Made by a program: the position numbers and the translations under genes. DNA of 64,000 nucleotides from Artocarpus heterophyllus (Eukaryota > Streptophyta > Magnoliopsida > Rosales > Moraceae): contig CM046345.1 in the NCBI GenBank assembly GCA_025403435.1, positions 8,250,235 to 8,314,234 of the forward strand, given 5' to 3'. The stretch's first letter is position 1. Every line of letters begins with the position of its first letter. Positions 1 through 13,774 of this stretch are shown in pieces. Below the pieces are notes generated by a model, which was not told the DNA's origin, made no database searches, and was given only the letters and a program-made list of their open reading frames with translations.

Positions 1-1570
1 TATTTTATTTTCTATGAATTTTTCAATTTTGGATAGTAAACTTGCCAGTAGCAATATACAGCCCGTTTACGTTAAGTAAACAACCTGTTAACCCATGTGA
101 TGATTGAAGATAGTAAACCTATCACTTTTGCAAAAGTATACTGCCAGTTTACCATAGTATACAGCTGTTAACCTGAACCAAGAACCCATCTTTGCTCACC
201 ACCTAATTCCTTAATGTCTTGCAACCTTTTCAATATTATCCTAAGTGATTAACGAATCTTATTAGGGACTAAAACATATAGATTACTTGTATACATTTTA
301 TATCGTGTTAAGACAAAAATTGTCTACTGTGGTATTCAAAAGAGATTTGCATAAAAGCTTTAATGGCACACTAGTAAGATGGATTTACACATAATTTATT
401 TATGAACGTGGTTGTATGTTGTGCTTTAGTTTTAATTGTCTTTATGCACGCTTTAGGATCAAGAAAGTATGGAGCTAACGTTAATTGATTTCGGGATTAA
501 AAGATTGTTGATAAACTTGAAGGGTAGGGATTCTATCACTCATCTTTTGTGAGGTTTTGGTAAATTAAAATTTTGGTTGTTTTATGATGCAAGATATGTA
601 TATAGTATTTTGAATGTATATGATTATATCCATATTATGATGATGTAGAACTCGTCTTGTATTGACGACGAGGAACATAATGATTTGACACATGTTGTAA
701 ATTAACTCTATAAATAACGATTTAATATAAAGGAATGGTAAGACGTGAAGAGGGCGATGGTTACATCCTTGGGCACGAATACCCTAAAAGGTAAAATAGG
801 GGAAGGTGATGACGCTTCCTTGGATCGAAAGTCCCAGAACACACTGTATAGGAATCAACTTGGTGAGGACTCGGGGTGTAATGTCCCCTCACCGGAACAC
901 CCTTGGAATGTTTACAGGGTGATCAAGCACGCCCATTTGGGTTTCGATGAGTTGAGTGATACTCTATTGAACGTGGGTACCTAGGAATAATGATGGACTG
1001 TAATATTTGTATATATGTATATGTATGAAACTCGATAATGATTAACTATAGTATCCATGAAAAATGATTATAATAAATCTCATAATCTGGATAATGATGA
1101 GTATCAACTAACCATGCAGGTTTTAATGTGGTAATGATAAAAACCTAAAGGTGAGTAATAGCTTTCTCTACTAAGCATATTGTCGCTCATTCCTTTATAC
1201 TTTTATCTTTTCAGGACTCACTAAGTGTGAGGTGGCTACGAGAAAAATAGTTGAGAAAGCTATGTAGCTATATTATATTGGGACTGCTTCAATTGTCAAG
1301 AATGTTCTTCATGATAATGTAAACATCAGTTGTTATTTTCTGTGATTGTATTAAAATGTGTTAAGGGTTGAAATAATGACGACGATAATTTATATTATTA
1401 TATTTAAGGTGCTACATTAAACTGTGGTTTAATTATCGTTTATATTTTTTTATTTTTGATTTGAGAGTTTTCATTTAAGCCCCGAGCAACTTTATTTTTG
1501 AGGTTTACTCTTATTTCTGATTTTTATTTAATTTATTCAAAACTGTTAACCCCCATATAGGGGCGTTACA
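1..1570 (+). mobile_element. Right-hand part of an LTR (left end outside the window)
   Basis: The stretch ends in GGGGCGTTACA at 1560-1570, the mirror of the TGTAACGCCCC start seen in other plant LTRs. It has no clean coding frame over its length. The reading frame at 745-984 has no recognisable domain and is probably non-coding LTR sequence. No primer-binding site follows 1570, so this is a 3' or solo LTR. It differs in sequence from the three LTRs later in the window. Confidence 0.5.
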
Positions 1571-2945
1571 ACCAGTGTTTTTTGGAGTACAAAGACCTAG
1601 TAACACAAATAAACTTCAAGTTCTTTACACAGAAGACCATAAGTACCATTTCTTAGAGAAAAAGATCTCTACTTTATTTGTTTTCTTTGTAGTCTTATTT
1701 TTCTCCTATTTTTGGAAAAAGAACACATAATCAGAGTAAGTTTTGAAAATCGAAATTAAACTATATAACTTTTAACATTATCAAACAAATCTAAAAAAAC
1801 TTGACAAAAGTCAAATAAAACATTATGGACATTTGATAAAAATAAATTCGAATCTAGAAAACTGAGATAATAGACAAAATAAACTATAAAACAAAATCGA
1901 CAAATTACTATAGAACATTTGACAAATAAGACACAAATCATAAAATATCTAAATAAAAATTAAAAATTTCAAATATATTACAGTGCATCACATGATTTAT
2001 CTAATAATATAATATATTTAAGAAAACAATAAAATAAAATCAAAGACTAATTATTTAACACTTACTATAACAATATAAAAACAAACTAATACTAAAAACA
2101 CAAAACACATTTTTTTTTTCTAGAAACATCTAAACAACAACTATGGATACATCCAAATTTCTTACAAATTGACAAACATGGTATTTAAATGCCAGATTCT
2201 TAAGGCGTTATCTTTCTGCATAAAATATGAGACAGAGTTTAGAAATTGCACCTTAAACATATTGGCTAGGATGACTCTGAAGAGTAACTTAGAGATCATC
2301 TAGGTTCTCTTTTAAAAGACCATCTTTACATAAATGCATTTTGTCCTCTCTATTTACTGACACAAATCCAAATGAACAACACTTACCTTCACAAATCTAT
2401 TGCCCATATTTGTTACATTTGGACTCAATAGCACGAGCTCTTTTTCTCTCAACACTAAGGTTGATACCCATACTTAAAAGACCAACAATATGATTAAAAT
2501 CACTCTGACAAATTTTTCTTTCAATCAACATCCTCACATCCTTAAGAATACCAAACATACAAAAATCTATACTTAAGTGATTCTAGAGTTATATTAATGC
2601 CTAAGAATCTTTCGAGAAAGTGATAGAAAATATTTTCTCAAATGATGAGATTTTGAATCCATAACAGAAGAAACAAATAAGAAAAAAAGTTGAAGAGTTA
2701 TAGATAAAATTCAAGTCTTTGAAAAGAAACATGAGAAATAATCTGCAAAACTAAGAAGAAAAAAAAAAAAAGAACAAGCTTCAAATTTTAGAGAAAAAAA
2801 TTCTAGAGAAGAGAGATGATTTGAAAACTAAAGAAAAGAAAAAAAATGTAACGAGAGCTCCAAAATCAGAACTCCACTGCACAATAAAAAAACTTATAGC
2901 CATGTTATAGCCCCTATGTTGAGCATATGTCAATTACACAAAGTA

Positions 2946-2971
2946 ATATATATATATATATATATATATAC
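2946..2971. repeat. (AT)n microsatellite
   Basis: About 12 AT units. Similar tracts occur at about 44174-44204 and 60395-60424. Confidence 0.9.
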
Positions 2972-3607
2972 ACACTCGATTGACATGAACTAAGCCAACA
3001 TTCTTAATCGAATTTGGTTTATTAGATCTAAGTTAAGCCCATATATTTCAAATTAGTTATATAAACTATTGAAGTCTTCATGTGTACATATATCATCAAT
3101 AAATTTAATAAACTAATAATGTTACATAAATTACATGTTACTATAATCTTAATTAAAAAAGGCGCCATACCAATAAATCTTAACTCATAAACTGTATATA
3201 TATATATATATAAACTATTCTAATATTGCAACAATTACTATTTTTTTAATAAAACAATAGTATTTTCCGCTGCCATGTGCGGGTTTTTCCGCTAGTCCAA
3301 CTAAAAAGAATAATAAACAAATACAGGAAATTCAGCAACATCCAGAAACAGTCAAATAGAAAGTCCAACTCTATTCTGTGGCCGTTTATTACTTGTCGAA
3401 TTACATATGGTCAGTCTGCAAAAAAGATATACAGCTCTCAAAATCAGCAAAAGGCATGTGGGCAAGGGGGTGGAAAAGAAAAAGATTGAATCTGACTGCT
3501 AAAAAGAAAACCTCGAGATCAATAAAATAAATACAAGTGCCCTCCAAGCAGGGTATATTTTTGCCTTTCTGCTCCAACAACTCAACAAATAAGAATTCCA
3601 CAACAGT

Positions 3608-3608
3608 A

Positions 3609-3634
<26 letters not shown>
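3608..3634. repeat. (TC)n microsatellite
   Basis: About 13 TC units followed by TATA repeats, just downstream of the EX2-like stop codon, so possibly in its 3' UTR. Confidence 0.85.
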
Positions 3635-3641
<7 letters not shown>

Positions 3642-3704
3642 GTATATATATATAGGTCCTGTGAAGGAGGTAAGAACCCAAAACACTTGAAGAGACAATT
3701 ACGC

Positions 3705-6700
3705 TCAATGGGGTAGTTTCAAACGGTTGAACAGCACAAGAAAACTTTGCTCAGGTACAACATAAAGGAACCCCAAATCTGCACCTTTCACAAATGGTCC
3801 CATACCCTGCGTTATGCAGGATTATGTAAGAAAAATGCCTAATGATTCAAGCTACCAAAAATAAAAGGAGATATAATATAGCCATATTACTTGTAGAAAA
3901 AGAAAGATGTGTTATAATGTGTCCTGTGCAGGTTAGTTACCTTGCCATTGAGCTGCAGAAGTTCTCCATCAACCCATTGCGGATTTCGGAACCCAAATTC
4001 AGCTATTCTTCCTTGGCCCTTATAACTTGCAACCTAGGTCAATTAATGGTATATGAGCTCACAACATGTTGCAAAGAGACCGAAATCCATTCGATGCATC
4101 ATGCACAATAACAAGGTGTGTTTAATGCCATTGAATCTGAATCTGTATTGGAAATGCAATCTATATACACAAATACTTAAGACGAACAAGTATCTAAGGA
4201 GTATAACAAGTTAATTACCACTCCTAATTCATCTGGATACATCGCGCGGTTGGAAATACGATTCCCTCTCCCAATTTTAGCACGGAATGTCACCTGGATA
4301 TGCAGAGAAACATAAAAGTTAGAATATTATACCGCATGGTTTACATATATAAACAAGCACACAATTGCGTAAAACACCTAAACTGGCCAAACTTTAAAGG
4401 GGCAAGAGCTATAAAACCTGGCCCGCAGGAACATTCAGGTCCCCAGTTAGCTTCACTGCCTCGACATATTCAAAGAACTCCACATCTGAAGAATTGTCTT
4501 TGACAGCTGAACCGTTCCAGTGGCCGAATTTACGCCTCAGTTGTAATACCTCGGTGCCATATGGGCCAAATGCACCAACATAGAGGCCTATACTTCAATC
4601 AACAAAATTTGCTTAAACGATGCTTCTTCAGTCGAATCCAAACATACAAATAGGGAGAAGGATAGAACGGGGGATAAAGAATGGAAAAGCATAGCTCACC
4701 ATCAAATGGGTCGAGATCTCCATTGGAAGTATTTATTCGGTTAAAAGTGGTGTATTCGCATAACCTACTCCTTTTCTGTGCTTGACTAACAGCAAGTTTG
4801 ACTATTTCACGTACATTTCTTGAAACCTGCAAAATATGACATAATTTATTCTCACCAAAAGTACGCAATTTTGCACCTGTCAATAGTGGGGATGCAATGG
4901 ACAAAGGGGGTCCACAAAATTAAACTTTTGATGAGTATATGACGATGATAAACACTAAAATTATACAATGAATATCGGAAAGAAAGTCAGAAACAACATG
5001 ATGAAAGACAATTATACTTCTATCACGTTCAACTAAGAACTCAATGTAACCAGTCAACATTGAAACTTCATCATTCCATAACATTTGAAGAAACAGTTTG
5101 CAAACGGATATAGCTTTAATATATTAGTAACTCACCTTTGAAGAGACCTTGTCGGATTTCCAAAATGCTTTTGCAACATCAGGAGGCATAAGCTCAGAGA
5201 CAGCTTGAGCTGCTAGAGCTGCTACTTTGACATTCGACACCTTGTCTCTCGTATCGTTGTCTAGGCCTCTACCGGGAATATGCAGCACGAAAGAATCCCT
5301 TTCCATGTCTTTCATTTCAGCTGGATGACGCACATACTCATCCTTAGTGGAAGTATCATCATTGTTATGTACAATTCCACCAATAAAAAGTTTCATATCT
5401 AAATCCTTCTCCTCGTCTGTTGTATCACTACCACCCAAAGTGACCTCATCAGGTTGGATCTCATCCAAATTACTAACCTCATCCTCAGAATTCTCATCGG
5501 AATCTTCGCTCTCACTATTGTCTTGCATCAACTGCTTCACAGCTTCGGCATCTTCTAACACTTCCTCCGAAACACTAACGTTCATGACTTTCACTTTCAG
5601 GCCTGGAATTTTTTCTTTTAGAAAATTTATCACACTTTTTATTCCCTCCTCAGTGGCTTCCTCAATATTTATCCCCTTCTCCTCACCTTTTTCTACCTTA
5701 TCTTCATTTCCCTGCACATCTACGACAGACGCATTCTCAACTTCGGAAGTGGATTCTCTTGTTGTAGGCTTAGTAAGTGACATAACGGAGTTCTTTGAAT
5801 TTCCTTTGGGTCGTTGCAAGTACACAACCTGTCAACAGATATGCATTAGAGAGGCCACAATACGGAACTGAGTGTGAAAAAAGAACCCAGTGAGAAAAAA
5901 GTTATGACCCAGGAAATGTTTCACACAAAATTTTGAAGCACGGGGAAGATGCCAAGGCAAAAGAGTACATGCTTTAGACATTCTAGGCGCCTACTAGAGC
6001 CAATGAGACAGTAAAACCATCTTGACTGCTTATTGAATATCATTAAAAGACGAAATATTCATCTGATAGTCTTCCAAACGAACGTAGTTTGATTCCATGA
6101 CAAACAACAACATAAAAAAGATGTTAATTTAGTTCTCACAAGGAAGTAGCTTGGTCCAAACTATGAATATACTTTTTATGGATCTAGAAAATTGAGCATT
6201 TACAGAGACGTATCTTACTTTTTTTGATATCTAAAAATAACAGTTCATAGTGGTTTAATGCCATTCTCAAAGTAAAAGTGCCAAATGATTAAATGGCTAT
6301 GATAAAAAAGGCAACAACAAAATTTTACAAGTGGGGTGGTTTCAGACTATTGGTCCAAAGAAAAATTAAAACCTAACTTGCTCCTCATTTGAAAATCAAC
6401 AACTTTATGTCATATAATATGAACAACTTTATAAAGTGAGGGTGGTTATTGAATACTACAAAACTCTTTAACCAGAAGTCTAATAGCACCATATCTTCCT
6501 AGTATCAAATTTTAACTAGGCACACAAATGTTCAGCTAAAATCTATGAGAAGAGTTTGAATGTAGTATGTACCCGCATAACATATGTCTCATCACGATTT
6601 TTTACCACAAAAATTTCAAAAAGTGGAGTTCCTGGAGATGCAGTGACCAACTGTCTGTAACAACACGACAATTAGCAACACTTTACAATAGATTTTGGAC

Positions 6701-8829
6701 ATAAACACCCACAGGAACGATCTTACCTCGGACTGTAACTCCTACCAATGAATCTTCCAACACCAGGAGTAATGCGTATTAACCGACCAAAGGGGTCTTC
6801 TGAGTCCTGTGAGTACCCTACCCACCAACCTACCTGCTCATAGATAGAAAACAAGTTAGCTGAAACTAATTCAAACCTGTTAGTTTACAATTTCACCCAA
6901 AAGCTTAAGCTATTTGGAGGTAGGCCAGTGTTAATTTCATATTCTAACACTTTCTCTCACAGGTAGGCTGGACGGTGGACAACCGTGGGGCAAATATTAC
7001 GCGGAAGGCCCAACATGTGTATATTTAACTAGATGCTCAAAACATAGTAAAGGCCCAAAACAAGATGACAATGAATACAATGTCAGTTTACCATTTCTAC
7101 CAATAGCTTAAGCTATAATGAGGCGGACCAACACTAGTTTTATATTCCAACAAAATAACCCAGTCGCCTATAAAAGAAGCCACCTTTCAAGAAGCCAAAG
7201 AGATCATAATTGTATCGAAATGTAACAGCTCAAACCAAATCAGTAGAATTTCATCGAAAAATGAAGCTAATGTCATCAGCAGTTAAGATGCTTACCAGGC
7301 CACTTCCTGTGTGTCTGCACAACTTTGAAGCATCATGGTAACGCTCTTCATCTATTGCAATCTGTGAATAAAAAGCAGGCCACATAAGTGAAAATTTTGT
7401 GCAAGTGGGCAAATTCATACCCCAAGTAATTCAAATTGCTTGAGCACAAACCTTCAACTGACTCATGATTTCAGCAACAATGTCCTTTGATGTAGCCTCT
7501 TCAATAGCCATCTTCAGCTTTGCTGCTTCTTGGAAGTCTTCTTTCTCAATTGCTTCTTCGAGTTGGAACTGCAAACCATAGTAATGGAATCAAGTTAAAT
7601 GAATATGTTCAATGCATTCCTTTGTTAAGGATTAGAGCATATTTTCAATGCATTCCTTTGTTAAGAATTAGACGCTCTAATCCTATAGAACCGAGAGGAA
7701 TAAAATCGCCAAGAAAAGCAAAAATAAATAAGTAAATAAATAAAACATAAAATTTACAATGGTCCACCCTTAATATGAGAGCTACATGAGAATATTACAA
7801 GAGAAAATCACACAACTCTCAACTATATCTGTTTTTCTCTAACCTCTCTAAATTAATGTTAGAATCGGCACCCCTTTTGTATGAGAGACTAAGGAGATCG
7901 AATTTACAAGCATGAAATCCCCAAAATACTCTTAAGGTCAACCCGCATAGTGTCTATACCTAAGGCAATACTCTTGAGGGTAGTAATTAGTCACCACAAC
8001 ATAACATTTCTTAACTACATGGCTAAGTTCTAGGAAATTTCTTATTTTATACATTAAACCAACTCACTTATCAGAAACATGGACCTTGGACAAAATTCCT
8101 TTTTCTCCACTAAAACTCATCATACTCGCATATTTGCTTAATCAATAAAGCAGTTTAATTTGATTCTTTAAACCAATCAAAATTATATTTCCCTTGAAAA
8201 CTAAAAGAAAGCAATCATTCTTCATTCTATACAAGTTCCTTATAATAAACAACAATAAAAAGCATTAAACTAAACGAAATTTAGCAACTTGGCTCTAAAC
8301 TCAACTCAACTCGGCCTTTGTCTCAAAGAAATGGGTTCTTTCAAAGACACCCACATAAGATATTTGACTCAACAACACTTGGCCATAAAAAAGGACTTCA
8401 AAAGGAAACCAATTCTTTATCTTCTTTCCATTTTTATGTGAAAAGGATTAAAGGGTATTTGTAAATTACCTTGAGAACAGAGGCAAAACTCTCAGCTTGT
8501 TCAATCTCAGAGAAATGGCGGCTCCACCGATTCCAGTCCCATTCCAAAGAAGAAGAAGAAGAGCCATCACTATTACACTCATTGCTGCTATTACAACAAC
8601 GGCAAAACAAGTTCGAGCCTTTTCGATTCCTAGTTAAAGAAGAAGAAGAAGAATTAGAAGAAGAAAAGGATGTTTGAGGCTTGGTTTGAAGAGAAAATCC
8701 CCCGCCGAGAAGGAAACCGAGGCGATTGTTGATGGATTTCTTGGCCGATAAATCCGAACAGCAAAAGGGTCTGAATTGGGGAGGCACAGACATGGCTTGA
8801 CCCACCCCCCAAGAGTTGGCCGCCGCCAT
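3705..8829 (-). CDS. EX2: EXECUTER2-like chloroplast singlet-oxygen signalling protein, 11 exons
   Basis: Exons, in minus-strand order: 8829-8470, 7568-7452, 7361-7296, 6833-6727, 6654-6573, 5828-5136, 4826-4700, 4587-4418, 4293-4219, 4033-3941, 3806-3705. All introns are GT-AG and all phases join, giving 663 aa. Residues 1-100 are rich in Ser/Asn and poor in acids, like a plastid transit peptide. A UVR-like helix pair ([20 protein letters not shown]) lies near 123-145, a [16 protein letters not shown] block follows at about 182, an acidic linker spans about 348-386, and the C-terminal EXECUTER domain covers about 520-663. EXECUTER proteins are thylakoid-associated and needed for singlet-oxygen retrograde signalling. 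The Trp corresponding to Arabidopsis EX1 Trp643 is kept (W619, in NPQWVDGEL). EX2 is preferred over EX1 by recalled similarity; the EX1/EX2 choice is less certain than the family. The ATG at 8829 is chosen because it starts a plausible transit peptide; the frame stays open upstream to 9084. Confidence 0.93.
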
Positions 8830-10809
8830 TTTTCTTTTGTTTTCTCTCTCTTGTTTTTTAAGAAGAGGAGAGAGAGAATAAGAAGAAAAAAATATGTGTT
8901 TGTGTGGGCTATTTAGGGAAGGGCTGTTGTCGTCCTGTGTCTTTGAGCCTGTCTGTCTCAACAGCTTATGTGGTGGTGCGTCGTGTGGAAACCTTTGATA
9001 AAGTTGATGAAGAAGATGATAACAATGATGATGGTGAGGCTCTAATGGATAAGCTCGCCAGGTAAAAATCAAAACCAAGCCCATGTGCCCATCTCTGCCT
9101 CTAAACTAAAAATAGTTTAAAAATTATAACGCAAAAGTTTTATATTATAATAATTTTTATTATAATAATTTTAAATTTTATATTATTTATTATTTATTGG
9201 TGGAAACATACCCAATAGAAGCCTAGGAGTAGGAGTGAGGAAAAAAAAAGGAACTATTATGAGAATATCTAGGGTAAGATCTTAAAAATATGCATCATCG
9301 GTGGGACTATGTTTTTTCAATTGCCAATTTATATCAAAAACTATTTGTTTTGCTTAATTTATTATTTGATGTGATATTGACTAGTTTTGATGATTTAAAA
9401 CGTACGCTATCTGTATTAGATATTATTGTATGACATTATCGTATAAAGATCTTTTTTTAATGAATAAATGGCCCTTATGTTATATTTTGGTTGTTGGTAT
9501 ACATATTTTGGTGTATGCTTTCAAAACTTGATACAAATCTATTCTTATTCAGCGTTTCATTTGAATTTATCTATAAAATCAATTGTCTAGTGAGGTTGTA
9601 ATTTTATAGAGTTTAAGGCCATATAGGTGAGGGTGTTTTTATTTACTTAAAGTTAAATTATATTTCCCTTAATAAAAAGAACTCACATCTTAATCAGCAT
9701 TATTTGGTTAAAATTTATTGGACCACAAGTAGAATCACAAGAGTATTAGTTCATGTTTTTTAGTCCAACAGTTGCTACAAAATCATACACGTCAAATACA
9801 AAATCTCAGTAAAGCAAGAAATTAAACCTCTTATAAATAGGAGGCAAGCGATCAAGCGATTGTCCCTAAATAAATAAGATTATGGTTGTTGCACGTCTCT
9901 TAACATCAAATCGCATTGTATTCGAACAAATAAAAAGTGTAAGGTCCTCTTATGGTAGAGCATATCTATAGGTTTTTTTAGGGAAGTATAAAGATATCTT
10001 CACCAGGAATTCTTATGATGGGGAAGACAATTTTGTTTTTCTGATAGAGGAAGGTACTTTAGCCGTTGGATTAAAATTTTAATATGATCCACGACTGTCT
10101 ATGTTAAATTACAGTGCACGAGACAAAGCTATTTCTGGTTGCAAATCAAGCCACTGACAAATTAATCCGATAGTTAAAACATTAAAGTTCTGCTAATAGA
10201 ATAAAATTGTATTTACCATCATAAAAATTGCCACCTTCATATCACGCAGAATTGGTCATGTAACATTAAAATCATATCAAAAATTAGAAATATATATATG
10301 TATATACACACATATGCACACAGAATTAAGAATTCCTAAAGGCTTGATTGTACAGTACTACATCAATTGGTTCTTTTTTTTTTTTTAGCTACCAAAAAGG
10401 GCACCACAATTTCAAAATCTCTCTATTTTGCTAATAGATATTCCCCAGCCGAACACTAGTATAAAAGGTGGAGCAAATATTTTTAGTGTATTATTTTGGA
10501 TTCAAATCATTTTTTTAATTTTTAATATCTTAAATAGTATCCGACCAATTCCGTTACATTACATCATTTAATAGACTTAAATCTTAAAGCATGAAAAAGT
10601 CAGTTAAAAAGCATTTTAAATTTTTTTAGTGATGCACTACAAAATGATTGTTTAGACTTCAAAATTAGACAGATAATCACAGTCCATTTATTTTTAACGA
10701 GGCCATTGTAGTCAGACTTTTAATTTAATCAAATGACAAAATAAAATGCCATGCTACAATTTCCCTTAATTATAAATATGAAAATGAAAATAAAGGAAAA
10801 TTGAAAGAC
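8830..10809. other. 5' flank of the EX2-like gene and intergenic DNA
   Basis: The first 250 bp or so are the likely leader and promoter. The rest is AT-rich without a recognisable gene. Confidence 0.5.
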
Positions 10810-10817
10810 CTACTTGC

Positions 10818-12416
10818 TAAGGGTGTTCACGTGTATTTGAGTAGTTTTTTTTTTTTTTTTCTCTAAACTACCAACTAAACTAAAAATAATTTTTTTAGAC
10901 AGTTTGATAAACATAATTTTTTTGATAGTTTGATTTTTTTTATAAAAACCAAATCAAACCAAATCACTCATAAGCGGTTTAAACAATTTAAGCTTACAAT
11001 TAAAAATGTTTTCAATATTTACCAAAAATTATACAATGTCTAAAAGTTCCTCATTCAAAGTTCTAATACAACCAATAATCAAACTAGAAAGTCACAATAG
11101 CACATCAAAGGGCACCAATAACCAAACTTGTCATGAATGTTTGTTCTTTAATTTGATTTTATTTTTTTGGATGTTGGTGAGTAATGCCTGCTGTTGTTTT
11201 AATGCGATTAAAGGAAAGTGTAATTATAGAGTGTAGAAAAATTCATCTTATATATGTAAAACTTCTTTTAATGACCAACGTAAAAGAACCTATATAAAAA
11301 ATAACAAAAATAATCTTTAAAAATATTTTAAAAATAGAAATTAGATATAGGTGGTTTGGGCAGGTGGTTTAAGTGTACGGATTGTTAGGGGTCCAATTTG
11401 AAGAAGCCCAAATCAAACCATGGTCGAAGCCTAATAAATAGTGTGGCCCAAAATTACACCGCGAGCAGAGTGAGCCCATTAAGTAACACTCGGCATGCTC
11501 ATTATATGTGATCTAGAGAAAATTAGTCCGACTAAACAAGGCTTCCGTTTTATGTTCGGTGTGCTCGATTCATATGATCCAGATTGGTTTAGCCCAACTC
11601 AATAAGAGGTGAACTTTTTGATAGTTGCAGTCGATTTGCTGGTCTTGATATGAAGAGATTCATTTAAAGGTAGAAACTATCAGATGGAAGTTGAAATCCA
11701 CTAAATCAAGCGATTACTCGAGACAAAGTAGTCCGAAACTCACAGCCAATAGCCACCTGATATGTGTCTCACTCCATCAGCTATGACACAAGTCCACTTC
11801 CTACCAGCAGTAACCTATTTTGTTGAATGAGGCCTTTATTAGAATCCTTTATTTGGGGATCCATTCTTTTAATCCTCCACGTTATTTGCATAAACACTAT
11901 CTTTCATTCTTCGTCTTCTCAAATTCTAGTTCTCTTTTATAGGAGCGTTCCTTATTTCCAAAAATCATTGTGATTGGTACAAGGCTGGGTTAATAATGAA
12001 GAAGAAGCTCCCCAAAAATGGACGTAGCTCAACATTTGAGTGAACCATTATAAATTTTTTGTATGGTATTTTTACTTTAGTTTTCTTCTTTTAAATTCAT
12101 GCTTATTATTAGTACCTTCAATAATTGTTGTGCAACTAACCAAATTCTTGAGCATATTAGGAACTAATAACGGTGATCAAAGGGCCAGCTTAATCTAAAT
12201 CTAAATTAACTTGTAACTTATGCGTTAACTTAATCTAATTTAATTGTAGATCCAACGTCTACAGCAGATTAAGGTGTCCAAACCTTTAACCAAATCACTA
12301 AAAATTATTTGTATAAAAACCCGTTCAAAAATAAAAGAAAATCAATGATTTAGTTTGGTTTGGTTTGATTCAACGGTTTGAATGGGTTTGGTGGACTAAA
12401 CTTTTGAACACCCCTG
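10818..12416. mobile_element. hAT-like non-autonomous transposon (1599 bp)
   Basis: The termini TAAGGGTGTTCA and TGAACACCCCTG are inverted relatives. They are flanked by a perfect 8-bp target duplication CTACTTGC (10810-10817, 12417-12424), the length expected for hAT elements. AACCAAATC / GGTTTGGTTTG motifs cluster near both ends. No transposase reading frame is visible. Confidence 0.85.
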
Positions 12417-12852
12417 CTACTTGCTCTAATACTTTTATGCTTGTAGACGTGGATATTTTAGAACATGGCTCCGTTTGTTTTTATTCTCAAAATTTTTGAA
12501 AATGTTTTCGCATGCTTTTTGAGGCAAAAATTTTAAAAACACTCTCAGTACAATTCTCAAAAAATTCTCATTTTCAAAACAAAAATATTTTCATCTATTT
12601 TTAAAACAATAATAAACGGTCCCTCGTCCTGCCTTTTTTCTAATTCAAGAAAGTGGTATTTTTTGTTTCTTTGAACTCTTAATATTGCACTTCAAGTTTG
12701 ATTCAGACAGCAAATCTTGTTGCTCCATAACTGTTACTCTTTATAATTATTATTATGATGATGATGATTTTTATTGTTAACAATTAATGGATGAATATTA
12801 TTAACGTTTTCCACTATAAATATACGTCTTTTTATACCTTACAAAAAATAGA

Positions 12853-13366
12853 GGGTTATTTTTCTTTTTATACCTTGTATTTTAGGTTTATTTAAATAAT
12901 ATATATTTAGTTTTTGATCTTTCAGATTTAGACCTTTATAAGATTTATACCTTCATATTAGATTTAGTACATATATTTATACCTTTTCCTAATCCTTCTT
13001 CAATTTTTACCTAAGAAATTTCTAAAATACTGTCAAATTTAAAAATAAGATAACTTCAAAAACTTAAAAAACACTTTATACTAAGGTTTTTGCCTTAAAA
13101 TGTATAAAATACCTTCAAAATAGGTGTTTTGTGTGTTTTTATTTTTGTTTTCTTCTTATTTTTTTAAAAGTTTTATTTTTTTATATTTTACTTAATGATA
13201 ATTTGGTCATTATAAAGGTCAAAATCAACTATCGACTAAGTTAACGTATAGATTTATTTATTAAATCTAATATGAAGGTATATATTTAATGAGATTGAAA
13301 ACCGAAAATATAATTTTTAAATTAACATAAAATAGAGAAAATAGAGAGTATAGAGGCAAATCTCCC
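12853..13366. mobile_element. Long-TIR MITE, family A, copy 1
   Basis: It opens TTATTTTTCTTTTTATACC and closes with a decayed inverted counterpart near 13310-13366. The core resembles the copies at 19434-19893 and 50281-50783. Confidence 0.55.
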
Positions 13367-13774
13367 AAAAATATATACATCTTTTTTATGCCAAAGGGCA
13401 TATACCAAGGAGATCCATTTAGGTTAAACCTCACCTTTTCAAAAGTTTGGATGCCAATCGGAAAAATCAGAAATCACTTTTGTAATCCCGCTCAAATCAT
13501 CTACTGTCATTATGTTTCCAAAGTACAATTGAAGAAAACTTGCAATTCGCAAAGTGCAAAAAGGATACAAAAGGCCATAATGTGTCTATCTTGGGATGTG
13601 GACCACAAATCAAGAATAAATCGAGTGTATATATTCTCATAAAATGGCAACCACGTATACTTTCTCATTTTGAGCTCCACAAGATCATCTAACAAGCTAT
13701 TCTTCTCTACCTCATTTGTTGCTAGCTAACCGGTCCCACCAAGCAGCATCACTGTCTAGATCCTTAAAGACCGC

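Larger units (their letters stand above)
1571..3704. other. Intergenic, no gene seen
   Basis: AT-rich sequence between the left LTR end and the EX2-like stop codon. It holds an (AT)n tract and poly-A runs. Only short reading frames without known domains. Confidence 0.6.

Noticed and set aside
745..984. 79-codon plus-strand frame
   Set aside because: Lies inside probable LTR sequence, no known domain, isolated.
5347..5871. 174-codon plus-strand frame
   Set aside because: It is the antisense shadow of the large EX2-like exon 5136-5828; low-complexity Ser/Phe composition, no domain.
8471..8677. Plus-strand frame rich in Glu
   Set aside because: Antisense of the Ser-rich first exon of the EX2-like gene.
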